Below are positions 1 through 10,752 of a stretch of DNA of 64,000 bases, piece after piece. The notes below the pieces were generated by a model. That model saw nothing but the letters and a program-made list of their open reading frames with translations, did not search any database and had not been told where the DNA came from. The stretch covers positions 1,054,001 to 1,118,000 of the forward strand of contig JAQFVV010012395.1 in assembly GCA_028023455.1 (NCBI GenBank), in the 5' to 3' direction. Within the stretch, counting starts at the first letter, position 1, and each line of letters opens with the position of its first letter. The stretch is from Epiperipatus broadwayi. Taxonomy: Eukaryota; Onychophora; Udeonychophora; Euonychophora; Peripatidae. A program made the position numbers and the translations under genes.

Positions 1-328
1 GCATTAAAATTTCAAGGTAAATGCTTCTAAATGAATAGTAAAAATTATACTTTAGTTTTTATTTTTGTAATTAGATGAAAGGAGTTATCAGCCAAAAATA
101 AATTTTTTAAATTCAAACATCAAATTTCATAATTCAAATTACACAAAATGGCAGCCCTTGTTTACATTTTGTTGGTGAAACAGAAATGATTCTCAAGTAA
201 TTTTTTTATACCAAGGATTTTCCCCATCATTTGAAATATGTTTTATTTAATAGATATGAAATATATTTTTATAATTATATAAGATTTTCAAAAAGATTTA
301 AATTTATGTTATAGGAAAGAAGATATTA
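1..328. other. AT-rich DNA, nothing recognised
   Basis: No coding frame, repeat or structured element seen. Confidence 0.5.
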
Positions 329-336
329 TTCTAGAT

Positions 337-836
337 CAGTGGTCTTCAACCTTTTTACACCCATGGACCGGTAAAAATAAGGATACGGTTTCGCGGACCA
401 GCAAAAATAAGGATAAGGTTTCATGGACCAGCAGTAAGTAGTCTATAGATACATTTTCTTAAAGATGTAAATAGCTTAGCCTTAGATGAAGTTGTATATA
501 TATAGAGTTTGTATAATAAAAAATTTTTTTTTTTAATTTTGAATTTTTTTAGAAAAGTAATAAAAAATTTAATTCTATTCCCCCCCCCCCCATAAATATC
601 TGTGATAACTAGAAAAACAAATTAATTTATGTATGACTGATTAGATTTTGTTCTGTTTTTTTTTTTTTAATCAGGTAAAAGTGCGATGAAAAAAATAAAT
701 AAAAATTGTTTATATTAATTAAAAGTTTAAAATCTTATTATTTTGTTATTAAAACTTTCTTGCCAGTCTATCGTGGACCAGCAAAGAACTTCTATGGCCC
801 AGCACCAGGCTGCGGACCGGTGGTTGAAGACCACTG
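337..836. mobile_element. Non-autonomous hAT-type DNA transposon, 500 bp
   Basis: The ends are inverted copies of CAGTGGTCTTCAACC, and the element is flanked on both sides by the identical 8-bp sequence TTCTAGAT (329-336 and 837-844). An 8-bp duplication with CAG-type ends is the signature of hAT transposons. Near both ends the sequence repeats short words around GGACCGG and GGACCAGC, typical of subterminal transposase-binding repeats. The interior is AT-rich with a run of C at about 580-592 and no coding potential, so it must have been moved by a transposase supplied elsewhere. The perfect target duplication suggests a fairly recent insertion. Confidence 0.9.
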
Positions 837-844
837 TTCTAGAT

Positions 845-1264
845 AATATAAAAAAGGCGAGCCTTGTATTTTATTAATTTTTTCTTGAATAAATTATTTT
901 TTTAGTTTTGTTTAGAATTAATTTTAATAATAATTTTGTTAAAAGTTTTATTTTGTTGAAATTTTATTCAAGCTGAAAGCAGCTGCATAAACAATTAAAT
1001 ATTGCAAAGTTGGACTCAATTTATTTATATTATTTTTTTCAATTTTTCATTTCAATTTTATTTTTTAATAAATATGTAAAAAAATTTGTATTGTAATTCA
1101 ATGGTATTGAGTTAAAATTTTTGCTATAAAAAGGAATATAAATGATAGTAGACATCTTATGGAACCAATTGATCTCACTGACTATAGTAAAGCTACATTG
1201 CCATTTGATTTTAAACTAATAATAAGTTATTCTAATCACCTTTCACTTCATTTTCATTATGAGT
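845..1264. other. AT-rich spacer
   Basis: Poly-T and poly-A rich with no feature seen. Confidence 0.5.
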
Positions 1265-1280
1265 AATAGGTACTTTGGTA

Positions 1281-1495
1281 TTAGACCTGCAACACAGAGC
1301 ATGTATTAGACTTGATGCATCTTTTCACATTTGTATCAATCTGCTGATAACTTTGTAACTTGTGATCTGACCAAAATAACATATACATGGATCTTGTATA
1401 TGATATTTTCACAAGATTTACAAAGTTATTAGCAGGTTGATACGAATGTGAAAAGGCACAGCAAGTCTAATACATACTTCGTGTTGTAGGACTAA
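1281..1495. repeat. Fold-back (MITE-like) element
   Basis: The first roughly 90 bases (starting TTAGACCTGCAACAC) are the imperfect reverse complement of the last 90 (ending GTGTTGTAGGACTAA), with a short AT-rich loop near 1375-1405. The dinucleotide TA flanks both ends, which would fit a Tc1/mariner-type MITE, but TA is common here. A related end sequence occurs near 3935-3962. There is no coding potential. Confidence 0.7.
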
Positions 1496-2244
1496 TAAAA
1501 ATAACTAAAAATATAAAAAATATTAAAAACAGCATTTTAAAAACAAATTGATATTAAAAAGACAATTTAACAACAATTTTGAGGAACAAATGAATATTAA
1601 AAAGATGATTTTAAAAACAATTTTTAAGGAATAAATGGATATTAAAAATTACCATTTTTAAAGTATAAAAAATAATATTAAAAACAGCACTTTAAAACAA
1701 ATTTATACGACTTTCACACTAACAATTTTAAAATGTATAACGATATATAAATGGATATTAAAAACATTTTAAACCAAAAAAAAAAAATTGATTTGAGACT
1801 TAAGTAAATGATGCCATTACATACAAAAAAATGTTACTTTAATTATGCACAAAACAATCACTAAATTATAATTTTTTAAAATATTATTTACAAAAACACA
1901 TACATTACACACATATGCTACTTACTGTGTAATATATAACAGGAATTGTCATGATGAAGCCACAAATTTGATATTTACTTCTAACACACATAAAATAGAG
2001 ATTTGAACTGAAAAATTTCCCCCCAAAATGGATTTTTATTGAACATGTGATTGCACAGAGTATGCTGGGATTCCCCCACAGAAATACTAATAAACATTTT
2101 TTTTAAAGAAAAAGAAACAAAAAAAAAATACACAAAAAGAAAAAAGTATAAATTATTATATAACTTTTATTAAATATTTATCCTGTTGTCAGAAAGAAAT
2201 CTGGACAATAACTGAAAATATAAAAATATTTCATAAACAAAATA
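1496..2244. other. AT-rich spacer with diffuse internal repetition
   Basis: From about 1500 to 1770 a loose unit around ATGGATATTAAAAA and TTTTAAAAACAA recurs several times, suggesting a decayed minisatellite. Nothing else is seen. Confidence 0.45.
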
Positions 2245-3480
2245 CCCGTTGATTATATGGATGATGTCTTGGTCATTCTTCCAGCCCACAAATATCTAAA
2301 CACACTATATGAAATACTGAATAAGTATACCAAACAATCAGACCTAAAAATAAATACAGAAAAATCCACAGCTTGGACTATCTTATCTGGAAAAAAAATC
2401 AAATCGCGCTTCCATGCTGAACCACAGAAATTTTCTGGGATTTAATATTTCAAAATCACAATCGGCAATGTCTAAAGAACTTCAAGCAAAAATCCTCCAG
2501 TCCACAGACCAGATCACAAAGACCCTCTCAAAAGTATACCTTTCACTCTATGGTAAGGTCTTGCTGCTAAATATTAAAATATATAGCAAAATAGCATACT
2601 ACCTACCAATGATGAATGCAAATAAAACATTTATAAAGAGAATTGAGCACTATTGCTTAAGACTGCTATGGAAAGGGCACACTGTTTCCATCAGCATGAG
2701 AAACATGCAAGAAAACAAAAGACTAAATGGAATGTCACTACATTCCATCCCTGCAATTAATTATCAGAAAATGCACACTCTGATATATAATCTAGTACAA
2801 AAGTATGGCCATGACCAGATCACCGAATCCATAATTCCTACTGACACCCCTCCCCCCAAAAAAGTAAGCTGGATTGACCACCTAATCATGACAACAAGCC
2901 AACAAAATATAAATCCACATAACAACTATCAAAGCAAGATCAAGCTATGGGATGCCCACTGCATCCTAAAACAAAAATATTCAAAACTTTACTCCAAGGT
3001 TAGGAATAACTAATCATAAACTAATTATTCTATTCAGGTATTGGGCTCTAGAACCAAAATATTTAGATTACTTACTTAAAATTAATCTGGATGCCATGCC
3101 AGTCAACTGGTTCCTCAGATATAGAAGATGTAACACCAAAGTCCAATCAATTTGCCACAGCTGTGGCAGGAATGAGGAAATATTTGCCCACATAATTAAA
3201 ACATGCATGGGTCTAGGTAATATAAAAAAATAATATTTAATAATGCAAAGATAGATTATTACAAAATACTTAATATCAAAGAATGCATCCGTGGAAGAGA
3301 TATTCCTACAATCAGGCTAGCAGTTTTCATCACCTATGCCATATGAATTGTTAAGTGCAAGGCACAATACCAACTTCCCAAGCCGGATGAGAATGCACTA
3401 TTTAATCAAAACATGAAAAAGATTAAACAAAGAGACAAAACTCTTGCAACAACGTTCATTTTTCAAGAGACATGAAAGCT
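2245..3480 (+). pseudogene. 5'-truncated L1/Tx1-like LINE: reverse transcriptase C-terminal half and zinc-knuckle tail
   Basis: The segment begins at the catalytic box: residues YMDDVLVIL (from about 2251) match motif C of reverse transcriptases, followed by a D-L-K-I-N-x-x-K-S segment. After a frame change near 2440 it continues with an L-G-F-x-I-S segment, SLYGKVLLLNIKIYSK (about 2545-2600) and R-L-L-W-K-G, the usual order in L1/Tx1-type LINE proteins. After a further break near 3010 a third frame reads RYWALEPKYLDYLL and then C-x2-C-G-x-x-E-E-x4-H-x4-C (about 3150-3210), the zinc knuckle that ends such proteins. Everything upstream of the catalytic box (endonuclease, RT fingers) is missing, as expected from 5' truncation during target-primed insertion. 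Frameshifts make it non-functional. The 3' boundary is approximate. Confidence 0.85.
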
Positions 3481-3573
3481 ATTTCAGACCTGTCAATAGT
3501 GTTAACAATGAACTTAACCTAAATATCTAACCCTGTTTTAACTCAATAATGTTAATCCCATAACTTATCTATT

Positions 3574-3689
3574 ATTGTAAGTATAGAGAATTTGAACTCA
3601 GATTTTCAAGCACCCTTCAACTATCCACACTATCTCATACAACTGAAGGGTGCTTGAAAATCTGAGTTCAAATCCTCTATACTTACAAT
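3574..3689. repeat. Short fold-back with tRNA-like B-box words
   Basis: Two arms of about 47 bases are almost perfect reverse complements around a loop near 3630. The right arm contains a GAGTTCAAATCC word (about 3664-3675), close to the RNA polymerase III B box. The same arm theme (a run reading like TTTTCAAGCACCC beside the B-box word) recurs in the 39-kb palindrome, so this is probably a collapsed pair of SINE heads. Confidence 0.6.
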
Positions 3690-5827
3690 TAAGCTCCCAG
3701 GTTTGTGAAGAGTGCCTGGTTTCAAATATTTACTTATCTATTATTGCAATTTTTTATTATCCATATTTGTAAGTACCATCCATATTTATACTCATCTCAT
3801 AATTAATGTAACATAGGTATTAATTAGTTTAATAAATGTTTTTGAGAAAGATAAACACATTTTCACATGAGATTGAATAATACTGCAGGTATTACACATG
3901 TATTGTGGATGTAAAAAGGTCTCTTATCTCCTCTACATTGTAGTTCTAATACCAAAGTACCGAATAATATAATGAAAGGGAGGAGGTCAGAGTATTTCCA
4001 ACAGTTATTAGTAAATTAAACTTACTAGTTACACATTTGTTAATTCCAGACAATTAATTCCTGAAAAGCATGATGTTTTAAATAATTATTTAAAAGAAGT
4101 GCTTCAGCAAATGTGTGCGTGTTTTGTGTTTAAAAGCAAGTAGAGTATTTGGAAAAAAATGTGACCAAATATTACCCTTTGATCATCATCAAACTGACTA
4201 AAACTCTGTTTTAGACAGCAATTATGGCTCCTGCAATTATGATTTCTGAGTAGATAATCAACAACTTAATTCAAAACATTTTTTTTAAAAAAAGCTTCTG
4301 ATGCAGTTCCATTAATAATGGAATCTAAACGGATGTTTGAATCTATATATGCAAGTTCTGAATTACTTCAAGTAAAAGCCATGCTAAGGCCAGTTACACA
4401 TTCACTTTTAATGAATTGGCCATCAAATTGAGAAAGTGTTCTCTATTCAAAAGCAAACAGAATAACTAAAACAATGGTACAAGCAAGAGTTAGTCCTTGA
4501 TCATCATCATCGGTAATTTTACTATAGCATTTGAATTTTAGAACTATATGATCATTATTCCCTGCATGATTTAGTGCACTGGACAAATAGTAAATTCTAA
4601 ATCACGTTTCATGAATTTGACTCGCCTCATTCAATTCCAGTGCTCAAATTTCATTATAAATTCCTGAGAAATAGACCATTCGATTAATAATTATGAATGC
4701 ATTACACAGCATAAGCATTATCTCCGATTAATAAGTAGCGCTAAGAGAAGGCACTGTTTTTGAAAAAGGGGGAAGGGTAGTGATAGGAAATTTTTCAGCG
4801 TTTGAATCTTTAATATACATTGTTCATACAATATAAAAGGTGTTAACTTTATTACCTTGAAAATAGCTTAGTCTGTGTTGATATTTGTTTCCTATAATGT
4901 AGCATTATGCAGGATAAGGAAATTTCAGCTAATATTCATAACAAATGTTTAATAACTTATTAACTTCTTTAAAAAAAAGTTAACGGATTATTTATTTTTT
5001 GTAAAACTTAAGTTTTACATTGAAAGAAAGTAACTCTTAATCTTAGTCTAGACGGCTTCCTATCTGTTCCAAATCAGCAACTGATAACAAACATTGTTCC
5101 TTTTCCTTTCAAAAATTTTAATCTAGCTTAAAATGCCAAAATAAAATATTTTTTTCTAATAGTTAAACGCAATACTCAAGTAACAGTTATTTTATTAAAT
5201 GAAAAAGATGGGGGATAAAATTTATCATAATTTATTAGTTACCTGCCGAATCATCTTCAAACATTAAAAAAAAAATTTGGCATAATAGATAGTACATAAT
5301 CTGTCATGCCACAACCTGAGATAAAATCTAATCCAGGTAAAACCTTGAAGTTGTTGTAGGTTCCAAACAAGCTTACGATTTTTCTTCCAGGCGGATCTCT
5401 CAATGCTACCCATCCAAAGGTGGTCAATCAAGGAGTATCTACCAAAGTTAGCTAAAGGGTAAAGATTTCAGATCAATATGTATTTCATCAGTAAAGAGCA
5501 ATGCACTGACTTGAAGAGAAATAATTTTAATATTGGTGGGCAAGTATTCAAACAAATGCTAAGTCAATGGTTATATTTTACCATAACTACTCTCTTGTTT
5601 TAAATCATTAATAAATTTTTTCTCCCCTTCTATCAAGTTTTTTTTTTTTGTAATCCTTTTTTGTCCCAATACCCTACTATGATACAAGTCTCATGATACT
5701 GTGTATTGAAGAAACACAAACTTAAATGATATAACAGCCTTCAATAATATATATATATCTTATGATGCTGTGCTTCACAATAACTTAAACCTCTAGATAC
5801 TAAACCATGCAGTAAGTAATACAAGTT
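3690..5827. other. Spacer without recognised gene
   Basis: A word near 3935-3962 matches the inverted end of the 1281-1495 element. A GC-richer block at 5330-5470 has a minus frame of about 55 codons that looks faintly protein-like, but I could not place it in a family. Confidence 0.4.
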
Positions 5828-5912
5828 GGTGGCCGAGAGGTCAGCAATAGCTGCTTTACAAGCAATTGTCCCAGCTTAGTAGGTTCGCTTCCCAGATGAT
5901 GCTATGACACAT
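5828..5912 (+). repeat. tRNA-derived SINE head (Ser/Leu-like)
   Basis: The sequence starts GTGGCCGAGAGGTCAGC, a good polymerase III A box as in class II (Ser/Leu) tRNAs. About 50 bases on is GGTTCGCTTCC, a near-perfect B box. Acceptor pairing is lost, so it is not a working tRNA gene. Minus-strand relatives occur at 9994-10063 and, truncated, at 6645-6690, which makes a dispersed SINE family the best explanation. Confidence 0.65.
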
Positions 5913-6436
5913 GAGAAAAAAAAAGTAATACAAGTTTCATATTAATGTGTCCTGGAATTTATAAACTTCTTGATATTGCCTTGGAACAATACAAATTATT
6001 GTGCTCTAATGTAGTATAAATGACACTACATCATCCTCTGTAGTATTATAATAGAAATCTTGAGTTAATTGCATTGTACAATAATACAAACCTCATTATA
6101 TAGTGCTCTGAAATAATATAAACCACACAGTAACTTTGCACTAATGTATTGCAAATCTTGTGATACTTTGCCTAACAATAATATATTCTTCTTGATACTA
6201 TACACCGAAGTAATACAAACTTCTTGAAGTAATGTCCTGAAATTATATAATCACAATTCTATAATCTATAGTAATATCAACATCAAGATATGGCTCAGCA
6301 TTAACACAAACTTCATGATGTAGTCCTTGAAGCAATACAAATACCATGATACTGTGCCATACAGTAATAGAAATTAGACCACTAAACATCATATGATCAC
6401 TATCTCATACTAGGACATAATTGTTATTAAATAAGG
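5913..6436. other. Spacer with a loosely repeated phrase
   Basis: Short phrases like AATACAAACTTC and TGATACT recur about every 40-50 bases from 5680 to 6370 on plus, suggesting a very degenerate tandem array of about 45-bp units. No gene is seen. Confidence 0.45.
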
Positions 6437-6595
6437 CAAAACTCTCTCTATACAGTAGTGCCACAAGCCAAAAACTAGTCTGGGGATATTGGATGAGTAG
6501 GCACTAGATAGGGATTTTATGCACAAGCCTTCTGGCATCCATTGATTACTCTGATTGGCACAGGGTGGCACTACTGTATGGAGAGGTTGCAACTT
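6437..6595. mobile_element. Partly deleted copy of a palindromic MITE
   Basis: The outer ends (ATACAGTAGTGCCAC and GTGGCACTACTGTAT) are inverted repeats. The inner part from about 6468 matches the right half of the full-length copy at 42523-42762. Most of the left arm is missing, so this copy cannot fold as completely. No coding potential is present. Confidence 0.75.
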
Positions 6596-6644
6596 CCACA
6601 TTGTCTTATTATGTGGTTGCATAATTAAGTGTGACTGTTTTTTT

Positions 6645-6690
6645 CCATACGTCAAAGTATTGACTGGGAAGCGAACCTGCGACAAACATC
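6645..6690 (-). repeat. Truncated tRNA-derived SINE head
   Basis: The plus-strand text GTCAAAGTATTGACTGGGAA with the following GCGAACC closely matches 9989-10015. On the minus strand this is the B box and the sequence just after it. The A-box half is absent. Confidence 0.55.
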
Positions 6691-6703
6691 CTATGATAGT
6701 ATT

Positions 6704-7199
6704 AATATAAAAATAAAATATTAACTAGAGGCATGTGTGTAGTATTTTTAATTATTTTAAGCTTACAAATAGCTAAGTTTATTTACCTAGCTTAAAAAAA
6801 TATATATATTTGTGAAAAAAATATTTTAAATTTAATTTAAAATTATAAAAATTGAACAAAGTGGAATTCATGATAAAATTTCATAGCACTCAATGTAGTT
6901 TGAGACAGTTCCTTTAATATTAAGTTTTCCCTGATGGTATTTTTAGTAACTATCAATATAAAAATAAAATATTAACTAGAGGCGTGTGTGTAGTATTTTT
7001 AATTATTTTAAGCTTACAAATAGCTAAGTTTATTTACCTAGCTTAAAAAAAAATAATATTTGTGAAAAAAATATTTTAAATTTAATTTAAAATTATAAAA
7101 ATTGAACAATGTGGAATTCATGATAAAATTTCATAGCACTCAATGTAGTTCGAGACAGTTCCTTTAATATTGTTTTCCCTGATGGTATTTTTAGTAACT
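6704..7199. repeat. Tandem duplication, two copies of about 250 bp
   Basis: Copy 1 (about 6704-6954) and copy 2 (about 6955-7199) are nearly identical. They differ by a few substitutions (for example GGCATG versus GGCGTG) and small indels in A/T runs. The unit includes a TTTTAAGCTTACAAATAGC word and a GAATTCATGATAAAATTTC word. No gene lies in it. Confidence 0.9.
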
Positions 7200-8420
7200 A
7201 AATTAACTTTTGAACTAACAATACAAAAATGTTTTCCCACTTCCATCCAGACTATTTGTATAAAAGCATTTTCATAAACTTAAATTGAGTATTGATTTTA
7301 AAATGACATCCACAGATCTAAACCGATTACTATTGAAGATTATTTATTCAAATTATCTTGTAAATTAAGAAATGTAACAATTGTAAAAGTCAAAGTGTGC
7401 TACTTCTTGAATTTGATTTCTTTGGTTTTAAACACTTTCATATTCATTTCATAATGTGTGCCTAGAGATAATGGAGAAAATCATGTAAAATAAAGATGTA
7501 GTATGTTTTCAGCTATAAACAAATTGACTGATGAAATGAGTTTTTTATTAAGCTAAGTGAAATTAAACATTTTAGAAAAATATGCATCTTAATAATATTA
7601 TTAAGCTTTGTCAATAACGATGACCAATTATCACATGGGTTGTTCTGCCTAATTATCCCAAAATATATCCAAGCAGAAATTGTGTATATATAATTAAAAA
7701 TAAAAAACTTAATCAAAATTGTGCATTTTATTTAAATATATCAGAATTTCAAAACAACTAATGACAGATTTTCTTCAATAAAACAAATGACATTAGGGTA
7801 CTATTTTTTTAAAAAAATTTTTTTTGATATCTACAATTATACAATTTCACGAACATATAATTCTAGAAGACTATAAAAAAATCCTCACATTCGTTAATGT
7901 TTTAAAAATCTATTCACAATACAGAGGTGATTATAAAATAATTGCCTATGAAAAAAGTGTTGATCGATTTTCATGTATTATATGTATAGATATACTATAA
8001 TAAAAAATAATATTTATACCCAGATTTTAAAAAAATGATTTGTATTTCTAATAATGTTAATTTAAAGTCACACTAAGCAAACTTTCTTTGTTTTTATATT
8101 TTATATGTGATCTCAAAAGTTATTAACTTTTATTTTATTAACCTTTGATATCACAATCTTTACCTTTGATCAAAAATGTCAGAGTATGAACCAGATATAA
8201 TCAACTTATAATTTTCCTTATAGCATGATTATTCCTACATGTACTGCCAGATAAAACTTTTATGGATTTTTTTAAAAAATAAGATAACCTAATTTATAAT
8301 GAGCAATGTTTTATGTGGTCCTTTGTTCAAAATCAATGACCCACATCTAATCTAATCAATTAAAGTATATGTACTGTAGAAATTTTAAACAAATCTAAAT
8401 CTTGTTTTTTATTAATCATT
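7200..8420. other. AT-rich spacer, nothing recognised
   Basis: No coding or repeat structure seen beyond homopolymer runs. Confidence 0.5.
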
Positions 8421-9660
8421 TTGCAATGCGCTATGGCTTTTCCTTTATTGACATCAGGAATCTCTCAGATACTAATGCCAAAAAAACCTGTTAGCCACTT
8501 TTACTTTTACTTTCCACTTCTCACCCTAAGTTTTTCCCATATTCTTCTCTATATTGCTCCATACCATTTTCACAATATCATCTTTGTCTGCTCTATAATC
8601 TTTACATCTAGATCCCTCTTATCTTTTTCCCAACCCAGCATAAAATCCCCCAAACCACCCACTTTCTGTATAATCATTTTCGTTATATTTATTCTCCTAC
8701 AACTTCATTATTTGTATCCTTTCTGCTTGTAAACAATTACATTCAATTAACAAATACCTAATATTTTCCATGTCTTCCTTATACAACTTGCAAGCTAAAT
8801 CACCCACATTCCTCCATTTTTGTATATTCTCTTGTTACTAACAAACCTATTCAAATCTTAAACAGTAAAATATTTTCCTTGCTATTATTGTAATTTAACT
8901 CACACCCAATATTCTGTTTACTTATATATATATATTAAATAATCTCAACATTACCACATATTCTTTTAAATTCATATAAATAAAGATATAATAAAAGACA
9001 AATGATCTCCAAGATACATTTTGTGGTGAACCAGCAATCATCAGATGGTCCAGGTCACTACTTCTCATATATATCCTTATTATATGAAAAATATTTATCT
9101 ATATTAAATAATTACATTTTGAATTACAAGTGTCAAATTAACTCAACCCATATCTTTGACATGATTCACTTTAGATAAATATAGTAATGACTATTATAAT
9201 CATTTTACTAAACTAGAGATTATCTCTACCACAGATATAAACTTAAAACTCAAAACAAATGTGAATTACTCCAATTGTATGAGTGTTTAATTTTTAAAAA
9301 AGCAGATATATTAATCTTTAATTGAGTTTTAAAGATTATATCCGTGCTAGCGATAATCTCTAGCCTAATAAATGATTAGTAATATTCATTACTATATTTA
9401 CCTAAAGTGAATGGTGTCAAAGATGTGGGTTAATTTAATTTGTCACTTGTAATTCAAAATGTAATTATATATTTAAGCTCTTTCTTCATCTCTCCAATTC
9501 CTTATTTATTATTAATGCATCTATTCTTCTATCCCATTCTTTGCTATAACATTCAACAATTATCCTAACACAATTATCCCTTCTTTTGTACAAGTATGTT
9601 GACATAAAGCCTTTATCCAAATCTTGCATTTTACCATATTCTATTGTTCCATCTCATGAG
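8421..9660 (-). pseudogene. LINE 3' region (minus strand), interrupted near 8930-9480
   Basis: The low-coordinate end carries the same terminal sequence (GCGCTATGGCTTTTCCTTT on plus) as 34680. It aligns collinearly with that copy up to about 8930 and again from about 9477. Read on minus, the conserved part encodes a decayed Cys-rich tail of a non-LTR retrotransposon protein, better preserved at 34680-35320. The middle is displaced by AT repeats and the fold-back at 9101-9475. Stops occur in all frames. The upper boundary is approximate. Confidence 0.7.
9101..9475. repeat. Fold-back element inserted in the LINE tail
   Basis: A left arm of about 140 bases, including ATTACATTTTGAATTACAAG, is repeated in reverse complement at the right end. 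The second inner pair of words (GAGATTATCTC and GATAATCTCTAG) continues the pairing. The element lies inside the 8421-9660 LINE relic, so it is younger than it. Confidence 0.8.
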
Positions 9661-9993
9661 AGATTTTAGAAATCCTCAACCTTTCTGTTTTAATAAATCC
9701 TTATTTTGTATTAAAACTCAATAAACTGGACTTGAATTTTCTTTTAATTTTATATTCTAAAAAAATCATATTTGGCCATTTTAGATATTTAAAAACTGAT
9801 CTGCAAACATAACAATGAACCACAAATGTCATCACAGATATTTACATAAATACTAAAATTAAAATTGAATTAATTTGTTTTTTTAACTCTTTTTTTTTTT
9901 TTTTGCTAACAAATGAAGTAGATTTATGATAACTATCAAATTCTGCTTTAAAATCTAATATTTTATTTTTATTTTTTATTTTTCATTTGTCAA

Positions 9994-10063
9994 AGCATCG
10001 GCCAGGAAGCGAACCCAAGACAACTGCTTATAAGGCAGCTGTGCTGACCACTCGGGCACCAAC
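9994..10063 (-). repeat. tRNA-derived SINE head (Ser/Leu-like)
   Basis: On minus, TGCCCGAGTGGTCAGCAC gives an A box and GGGTTCGCTTCCTGG a B box with the spacing of a class II tRNA. The middle reads GCCTTATAAGC, like an anticodon arm. Pairing in the acceptor stem is poor, so this is a SINE head and not a tRNA gene. Confidence 0.7.
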
Positions 10064-10592
10064 ACTTAACAAATCTTAACACCAAGTCAATTTTGATAAT
10101 TAATGACATTATTATTAATTTCTATTTCTAAAAACAAAACAAATGAATAAATTAAAAGTTTACCTGTGTATTTCTTTATAATAACCAACTAATTAGTATG
10201 TAAAAATAATAAATACTTTATAAATAAGCAAAAATTATTTTAATTGTAGTTCAAAATCTTGTGGAAACCAGACCTGAACAATGCAAATACTTTCTGGGAG
10301 TTTTTTTTTCTATTAAAAAAAACAAAAAACAAGTTGATGTCGTACGATGTTAGCCACAGTCATTAAGATGCTGACTTTAACATGAATAAAAACATTATGT
10401 TAAATCTATTTTATAGAAAAAAAAAACACACAGGTCATTATCACTTAGGATAATATTAATACTATGATCTAAAGTTACAGGGAAACTGCTTTTTTAAAAT
10501 AAAAAAAACTTTCAATAATTTTCTATGAGGTGATGATTTATAAGTTAAAAAGGAACACCCCAACCACTCCCTTCAATATATATATATATATA
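10064..10592. other. AT-rich spacer
   Basis: Nothing recognised except a short TA run at 10577-10592. Confidence 0.5.
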
Positions 10593-10752
10593 TTAGACAA
10601 TCCCAATATAGATAACAATCAACAATTTCAAACTGTTGTCAAGGCAACCTTCTTTTAATAATAAAGATGGAATTCCCCCTTTATTATTATTAAAAGGTTG
10701 CCTTGACAACAGTTTAAAATTGTTGATTGTTATCTATATTGGGATTGTCTAA
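10593..10752. repeat. Near-perfect fold-back of a dispersed repeat
   Basis: The left arm (TTAGACAATCCCAATATAG onward) and right arm (ending CTATATTGGGATTGTCTAA) pair over about 70 bases. Single-armed relatives, recognisable by GACAACAGTTTGA and ATTGTTGATTGTTA, occur at 12355-12425, 29335-29400 and 60590-60680. This copy is therefore two family members head to head. Confidence 0.85.

Noticed and set aside
5330-5470. GC-richer block with a 55-codon minus frame
   Set aside because: Mildly protein-like, but no family recognised and no clear splice sites.
5828-5912. Functional tRNA gene
   Set aside because: A and B boxes are good but the acceptor and other stems do not pair, and related truncated copies occur nearby.
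8421-8732. 103-codon open stretch on plus
   Set aside because: It is the antisense of the LINE tail that is homologous to 34676-35320.
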